IMG/VR virus record: IMGVR_UViG_3300027749_000062 | Span: 1-64,000 of that record | From: a virus | Strand: one strand, 5' to 3' | DNA: 64,000 bases | Shown: piece after piece, positions 59,095 to 64,000 of the stretch | Numbering within the stretch: position 1 is the first letter of the stretch | How the letters are laid out: the number at the start of each line of letters is the position of its first letter | The notes under the pieces: generated by a model | Database searches by the model: none | Seen by the model: the letters and a program-made list of their open reading frames with translations, nothing else | What the model was told of the DNA's origin: nothing | Made by a program: the position numbers and the translations under genes

Positions 59095-60519
59095 TTAGTA
59101 TCCTAGTACAAATTTAAATTGCTCGATGCCATCAACGCTTCTTTGAACACCAACACGATTCTCAATATATGTTATATATCCTGAAAATGGAATGAGTGAA
59201 GGTGAAGTTACAGAGAAAACCACCCTCGATGCACCTGAAGATAAACCAATAATTGATTGGCCAACTGTATATGTTCCATTTATATTTATCAACTGTAATA
59301 TATTCGTTGATGTGTTGAAATTTAAGACTGTTCCGTAGTAAATAACATTTCCATTATTATCGAATTGTTGTACAATTTCATCGGCCGTGTAGACATTTCC
59401 TGCACCAGCTGAAACTAGAAATTGGGTTGAAGTGTTATATATTGCACCATTTGCGAGTGCTGGACCAGAGGAACCATATACTTGTGGATTAATAAGAAGT
59501 CCAACTTGGCGATAATTTACACCGGTTGTAGGCAAAACACCATTTTCAGAACCATTGAATTCAACTGAATACATTACATGATTGCAACCCAACTCAGATA
59601 TTGGATCGTATGCATGGCCGCCGACTGGTGAAATAGGAGCTACGGCTGTTGCACCAGAACCTAATGAAGAAATATAACTTAGATTCGCTGAGGTGTATGC
59701 CTTGATTGATACATTTGCATATGTATAATTGTTTCCTGCAAAACCTGTTTTGACAACAATATCATTAATTACACCATTGGTTATCTGTGAACTTGTTATA
59801 TTTGCAACGGTTCCTGTACCATCACCTGTTACGGTAACCACAATATATGTGTTAACTGCATCATATCCTGATCCTCCGTTTGTTACATTTATTACCTCAA
59901 TGTCTCCGCAACCTGCGTTAGTCAGATATGGTTGAGGTGTGTTTGCACCAACAGGGATAGGCATCCAATCAGTATCCAAGAAACTTTTCTTGAGACCTGC
60001 ATCAATTGTATACATGTATTTCCATTTATACAGGTCATTACCTTGATAGATATTATTTGTTCCGTATGAACCTGGTTGAAAATATGGCTCAGAAGTTGAC
60101 AGTCCGCCATTATTATTCGCAAGACATTTGAAAACTTGGTCGTAACGGTTCTTTACATAAAAATTATAAAGTGGAAATCCATTGGCATCTTTTGCATTCA
60201 TGTTTACTGAATCGGAATATGCAAAGAAATTGGTGTTATTTGCCCAATTAATCCTTTGAATAACAGGTGAAATGTTACTGGAGTTAATTAGTTTTGCTCC
60301 AAACATATTTTTAAACACTCTTTTCAGATATGTCTGGTCTTCTGTCGGTTGTGTTGGTGTTTCACTTGAATTCACTATTGGCCATGAATCCTCTTGGCCA
60401 ATAAAAGCATATATGGAATTAATGGTAGCACCATTGAGTTTGACTGTCGGATTGTAATAATCCGTCTCAACTCTGATTACTTTTGCTTGATTTGTGAGTA
60501 TGTTTAGATTTGATGCCAT
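59095..60519 (-). CDS. 8: Baseplate wedge protein gp8
   Basis: gp8 is a dimer in each baseplate wedge. The 474 residues (T4 334, relatives longer) include YAFIGQEDSWPIVNSSETPT, the FKNMFGAKLINSSNISPVIQ segment, INWANNTNFFAYSD, KWKYMYTIDAG, and HAYDPISELGCNHVMYSVEF followed by GVNYRQVGLLINPQVYGSSG, all characteristic of the family. An insert with VTNGGSGYDAVNTYIVVTVT (about 215-260) explains part of the extra length and is shared with neighbours. The start is only four bases from an AATAAATA word, without a clear ribosome site. Confidence 0.88.
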   Translation of the reverse strand: MASNLNILTNQAKVIRVETDYYNPTVKLNGATINSIYAFIGQEDSWPIVNSSETPTQPTEDQTYLKRVFKNMFGAKLINSSNISPVIQRINWANNTNFFAYSDSVNMNAKDANGFPLYNFYVKNRYDQVFKCLANNNGGLSTSEPYFQPGSYGTNNIYQGNDLYKWKYMYTIDAGLKKSFLDTDWMPIPVGANTPQPYLTNAGCGDIEVINVTNGGSGYDAVNTYIVVTVTGDGTGTVANITSSQITNGVINDIVVKTGFAGNNYTYANVSIKAYTSANLSYISSLGSGATAVAPISPVGGHAYDPISELGCNHVMYSVEFNGSENGVLPTTGVNYRQVGLLINPQVYGSSGPALANGAIYNTSTQFLVSAGAGNVYTADEIVQQFDNNGNVIYYGTVLNFNTSTNILQLININGTYTVGQSIIGLSSGASRVVFSVTSPSLIPFSGYITYIENRVGVQRSVDGIEQFKFVLGY

Positions 60520-60529
60520 GATTTATTTA

Positions 60530-62188
60530 TTAAGCGTGGGTGACAGAACAGAAAGTATTTTGCACGGTACCATCTATTGACATATATCTAAGAAATACAG
60601 TTGATGTTCCTGGAATATTATATGTTGTTGCATTTAAGGTTGAATTTAATGCTGATACTCCTGTAGTTAATGTTTGGTTTGTTCCAGCAGTGTTTGTTAT
60701 CCATGCAACAACTTCTTTACCTGCCAGTAAATTTGATAGTGTAACAACTAAACCTGTGGACGTTTGAGCCCTAACAACAGAAGTATTTGCATGGTCAATT
60801 GTTATTGCGGTTTGAGCACCAGGATATACTATTGGAGTATAAACAAAACCTTTTTGCGGTTCAACACGGCCTGTAAAAGTTACAGAATCTGCATTAAATA
60901 ACGCGATTCTTTGAATTGTATTTGAACCAACTGGTGTATTATAAAATTCAATACGAGTTCCTCTTGCAGAATCGGTAAAATTTTCAGATGCAACAAAGTC
61001 AATTTTTGTTGGACTGGATCCAGGAAATTGTGTTCCTGTGAAACCATTTCCAACAATTCTCATCATAATGTCATTGTTTGAAGTTGCTGCAGGTGCCGCA
61101 GATGAACCGCGACCCATACGGCCGATTAAAACAGGATAGGTATTTTGACCAAAACTATCTAATACTAAGCGTGTTGTTGTGTTTGCTTTACCGGTAATCT
61201 GCAACATATAATTTGTATTTGATGCTTGATAAGCCGTATTAGCTCCAGTTATCTGTATAAAAGCGGTATTTGGATCAAAAGTTGTGTTGTTGAAATCTAT
61301 TAGTGTTCCGTTAGTTACTAGATTGCCTGTTATATTAATATCTTTAGTGATGTTTGTTGTACGATTGATAACCAAATTTGCAGTTGCTATTGATTGGCCA
61401 ATAATCATATCAACAGTTGTTAATGCTGAATATATTGTATTATTTGCAAGTGCTAAACTACCAATATTACCGGTATTAGCAACAACTGCACCTGTAATAG
61501 TTAAAGAACCTGAAAAAGTGCCTGTTGTATTTGCAAGTGCATTATTTGCTTTAGCAAATGCAGACTGTGAGTATGCATTAGAAGCAGCTGCGGTGTTCTG
61601 AGAAGTTCCATCTGAGAAGAAAATTTGATTTCCATTGACCATCTTGAAACCGGTAGAAGTCATCTTAGCAATAACATTGGATGATGTGCCACCAGAAACC
61701 ATAAATCTAGTTTCTGTATTTGATGTTGTAGTACCAATAATCAAATTACCACCAAGTAATCCTGCTGAACTTCCGCCTTGAACATAAAGATAACCATCTA
61801 ATGGAGCAACAGCAGTACCGATGTTATTGAATTCGGAACCTGGTTGATATGCAGGATTTGCCAAACCTAAATCTAAGAAATATGTAGAATCTGTACCATT
61901 GTTTGCAGTAATAACATGGTCAGCTGTGCCGCCGCCATTCAGGTTAACAAAGTTGGTTTGTACATATGATTCACCGGCCAATGAAAACTGTGCAATCGTA
62001 TTAGGTAAAAGGGTGGTATTGTTACCTACAACCAATGCAGTATTCGCATAAAGACCAGCTGCTAATGTTCCGGCAGAAAACTGGAATGTTTGTGCAGAGG
62101 GTATATCAATACCAACAAACAAAGTGTTTGCTGTGTTTGCATTGATTGTTGAAAATTTAGGTAATTCTGAGATTTTAATTGTTGACAT
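60530..62188 (-). CDS. Virion structural protein near gp8
   Basis: The 552 residues begin with STIKISELPKFSTINANTAN, a common start of phage structural proteins with discrete modules, and continue with repeated short beta elements (GNLIIGTTTSNTETRFMVSG, NQIFFSDGTSQNTAAASNAY). The C-terminal 130 residues include RVEPQKGFVYTPIVYPGAQT and a beta domain ending with FLRYMSIDGTVQNTFCSVTH. No enzyme motif is seen. It resembles fibre-like baseplate components of cyanophages. It lies between gp8 and the right-edge protein with tight spacing of ten and three bases. Confidence 0.7.
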   Translation of the reverse strand: MSTIKISELPKFSTINANTANTLFVGIDIPSAQTFQFSAGTLAAGLYANTALVVGNNTTLLPNTIAQFSLAGESYVQTNFVNLNGGGTADHVITANNGTDSTYFLDLGLANPAYQPGSEFNNIGTAVAPLDGYLYVQGGSSAGLLGGNLIIGTTTSNTETRFMVSGGTSSNVIAKMTSTGFKMVNGNQIFFSDGTSQNTAAASNAYSQSAFAKANNALANTTGTFSGSLTITGAVVANTGNIGSLALANNTIYSALTTVDMIIGQSIATANLVINRTTNITKDINITGNLVTNGTLIDFNNTTFDPNTAFIQITGANTAYQASNTNYMLQITGKANTTTRLVLDSFGQNTYPVLIGRMGRGSSAAPAATSNNDIMMRIVGNGFTGTQFPGSSPTKIDFVASENFTDSARGTRIEFYNTPVGSNTIQRIALFNADSVTFTGRVEPQKGFVYTPIVYPGAQTAITIDHANTSVVRAQTSTGLVVTLSNLLAGKEVVAWITNTAGTNQTLTTGVSALNSTLNATTYNIPGTSTVFLRYMSIDGTVQNTFCSVTHA

Positions 62189-62191
62189 TTT

Positions 62192-64000
62192 TTATCCTAT
62201 TAGAAGCCAAGCGCCTGTTTCTGAAGTTAATATATCACCGGTTTCTGTTCCTAGTTGAGCAAGATACTGTGTTCCGACTGGTCCAATAATTTGAACATTG
62301 TTGTATAGAGAAGTAATACTTCTACCAACAGAAATATATCCGTTTGCACCACTTGTCAATGGACCACTTAAAGTAACAGAAGTATACGGAGAACTGAAAG
62401 ATGTTACTGTCTGAGCTACTCCATTAACTGTAATCGTATCACCAACACGAATAATATCTAATATAGGATACGCCGTATTACTATAGGTACCATTGTTGAC
62501 AATGTTATAACTATATGTCAATGATGTTATATTTATTATCTGGTTATTACCATTGGATGCAGAAGTACCTACAGCCACATTTGCAAAGTATGTCCAAACA
62601 TTGTCTTGTAGTGTTACTGTATTCGCTGCATAGTTTATTTTAGAAACTAAACCATGAACGGAATCATTGATTCCTGTTCCATAAACAAATACGATTTCTG
62701 TGGTATTTGCAGTAAGAAAACTAGCAATATTTGCACCATACAAATTATTGAAAGTAACCATGTTATTACTTGGAGTTGTTGCATTACCTGCCGAAATAGA
62801 TACTGTTGCAGCATTTCCTGCATAGAAACCTAGTGTGTGGCCTGTATCTAATGCATCATTGACAATGAAGTTCATATTGTTGCTTGAACGCATTGCAATT
62901 CGACCAATAACTCTTGTGCCTGATGGATGTAATAGATTCAATAACACATCACGATACTTTTCAATCTCTTTAGATAGTGTTATTTGATAGGTGTAGTTAT
63001 TATAATCCACACTTTGCAATACATCAAAGGCGCTTGGTTGACCTGAAGTGTCCAAATATTGGCCATTTCCAATTACCAAACCATTCAAGAAAGTTGCATT
63101 CGCTTTTGCAAAACCATCACCATATGTAATTATACCATTTGCAGAATCAAATCGTGTATTCTCTACAGAATTATCAAATGTGGTATTATGTATGGATGTA
63201 TAACCAGAAACAAGAGAATAAGCAGCACTCCTAACATCAATTTTCAATGGCAGATTTTTATTAGGTATTGCATTATAGTTATATACTCTCAACTGGTATA
63301 TACTGTTATTTGCAGGAATATAATTTTGTAATGCGTTGATTGAGTCCACAGAAGCAATATATGTGGCAGTATTTACATTTGCACCTTGATAAATTATATC
63401 ACCATTCACTGGTATACTCAATGTCGAAACATTGGAAACAATTAAGTCTTGGACTTTTAATGATACTCTTGGTGCGCTAATATAATCTTGACCGTTTTCT
63501 GTGATATTGAATGATGTAATTGCACCTACACGATTTAATGTTTGTGAAAAAGTTGCACCTGTACCTAAAGTTCCAGGTATCGATAATTGTGCCGTTCCTA
63601 AATAATATGAATTTGCATTTCCATTAATTTTAGAATTTGCAGTAAGTATCATTGATGTTGCATTGACAATAGATTGAACCGTACCAATTACAATATTTGT
63701 ATTTGTTACCAGTAAAGCACCATTACTGAATTGTGCAGTAAAGTTTGTTCCGTTACCTGTAACTGTTGAACTTGTTGTTCTTATTGTTACATTACCATTG
63801 GCTGTACGTTTAACAACAGCAACAGGTAATGAATTCATGTAACCCATGCCACCTAAAGAAATCATATTGGTTAAGTTACTTACATAGTCCGCAGATACAA
63901 TTGAACCAGAACTATTGACAGTTACATTAGCAAAAGCACCATAACCAGATCCACCAATAATTGCAATTTGGTCATTGTTAGCATAACCTGAACCCGGTTT
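62192..64000 (-). CDS. Large structural protein, start beyond the window
   Basis: The frame is open to the right edge: reading leftwards from there gives PGSGYANNDQIAIIGGSGYG and then VNSSGSIVSADYVSNLTN before the first internal Met at 63865, so the start lies beyond 64000. At least 602 codons are visible. The product holds two or more Gly-Ser-Gly-Tyr units, a region with YQITLSKEIEKYRDVLLNLL and HPSGTRVIGRIAMRS, and a C-terminal part ending QLGTETGDILTSETGAWLLI. Its place beside gp8 suggests a baseplate wedge role such as gp6 or gp7, but I do not recognise either with confidence. Confidence 0.7.
   Translation of the reverse strand, partial: KPGSGYANNDQIAIIGGSGYGAFANVTVNSSGSIVSADYVSNLTNMISLGGMGYMNSLPVAVVKRTANGNVTIRTTSSTVTGNGTNFTAQFSNGALLVTNTNIVIGTVQSIVNATSMILTANSKINGNANSYYLGTAQLSIPGTLGTGATFSQTLNRVGAITSFNITENGQDYISAPRVSLKVQDLIVSNVSTLSIPVNGDIIYQGANVNTATYIASVDSINALQNYIPANNSIYQLRVYNYNAIPNKNLPLKIDVRSAAYSLVSGYTSIHNTTFDNSVENTRFDSANGIITYGDGFAKANATFLNGLVIGNGQYLDTSGQPSAFDVLQSVDYNNYTYQITLSKEIEKYRDVLLNLLHPSGTRVIGRIAMRSSNNMNFIVNDALDTGHTLGFYAGNAATVSISAGNATTPSNNMVTFNNLYGANIASFLTANTTEIVFVYGTGINDSVHGLVSKINYAANTVTLQDNVWTYFANVAVGTSASNGNNQIINITSLTYSYNIVNNGTYSNTAYPILDIIRVGDTITVNGVAQTVTSFSSPYTSVTLSGPLTSGANGYISVGRSITSLYNNVQIIGPVGTQYLAQLGTETGDILTSETGAWLLIG

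Noticed and set aside
60524-60531. AATAAATA in front of gp8 as a late promoter
   Set aside because: It ends only four bases before the ATG, too close for a transcript with a usable leader; probably chance in an AT-rich gap.
1-64000. tRNA genes, as often found in T4-like genomes
   Set aside because: No cloverleaf with a recognisable T-loop was noticed in the few and short gaps between genes, and the coding density leaves little room.
1-64000. Integrase, repressor or attachment sites of a temperate phage
   Set aside because: No integrase or CI-like gene was found; the only DNA-binding regulator is the small winged-helix protein and all other genes fit a virulent T4-like phage.

Overview
The window is a stretch of the genome of a T4-like (Tevenvirinae/Kyanoviridae-type) contractile-tailed phage. 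Every gene I can support lies on the minus strand, so transcription runs from right to left. The evidence is the unbroken set of T4 core genes in the order typical of cyanophage-like T4 relatives, together with a gp55-type late sigma factor and TATAAATA-like boxes in front of late genes. The host is not shown by the sequence. There are no photosynthesis genes, tRNA genes, integrase or other signs of lysogeny here. The background is AT-rich, the gene spacing is very tight (many TAATG and ATGA overlaps), and the style resembles aquatic phages.

Left part, 1-14 kb, is replication, recombination and transcription: RegA (cut by the window edge), clamp loader gp62/gp44, sliding clamp gp45, gp46/gp47 recombination nuclease, late sigma gp55, UvsW and UvsY. 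Among these core genes sit accessory genes: a DUF5664-type nucleotide pyrophosphohydrolase, a glycosyltransferase, a small winged-helix protein with its own sigma-70 promoter, a DUF4338/DruA-like protein, a peptide deformylase, a ParB-like protein and a small protein with a Cys-His-Asp pattern.

Middle part, 14-30.5 kb, is head, neck and tail: gp3-like, gp23, gp22, gp21, a conserved structural protein, a gp67/68-like core protein, gp20, gp19, gp18, gp17, gp16, then gp15, gp14 and gp13. Two strong terminators with C(UUCG)G loops follow gp23 and gp19. A two-gene adhesin cassette (LamG-type and repeat protein) interrupts the gp15-gp16 junction.

Right part, 30.5-64 kb, is host recognition and baseplate. 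About 17 genes code for modular fibre or adhesin proteins: polyglycine domains, LamG/SPRY/DUF7483-like heads, a carbohydrate-binding-type head, long YANSAY repeat shafts and an S74 self-cleaving chaperone. They are followed to the right by a small coiled-coil protein, two large DUF4815-type proteins, gp8 and two more structural proteins, the last cut by the right edge.

The most unusual part is the fibre cassette (25.4-27.7 and 30.5-51.3 kb). Several genes share a similar N-terminal module but carry different heads, polyglycine ends are duplicated nearly identically, two paralogous 113/114-residue proteins each directly follow a polyglycine adhesin gene, and one head region is clearly richer in GC. 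This looks like an expanded, recombining receptor-binding repertoire. No gene-free stretch longer than 300 bases exists in the window.
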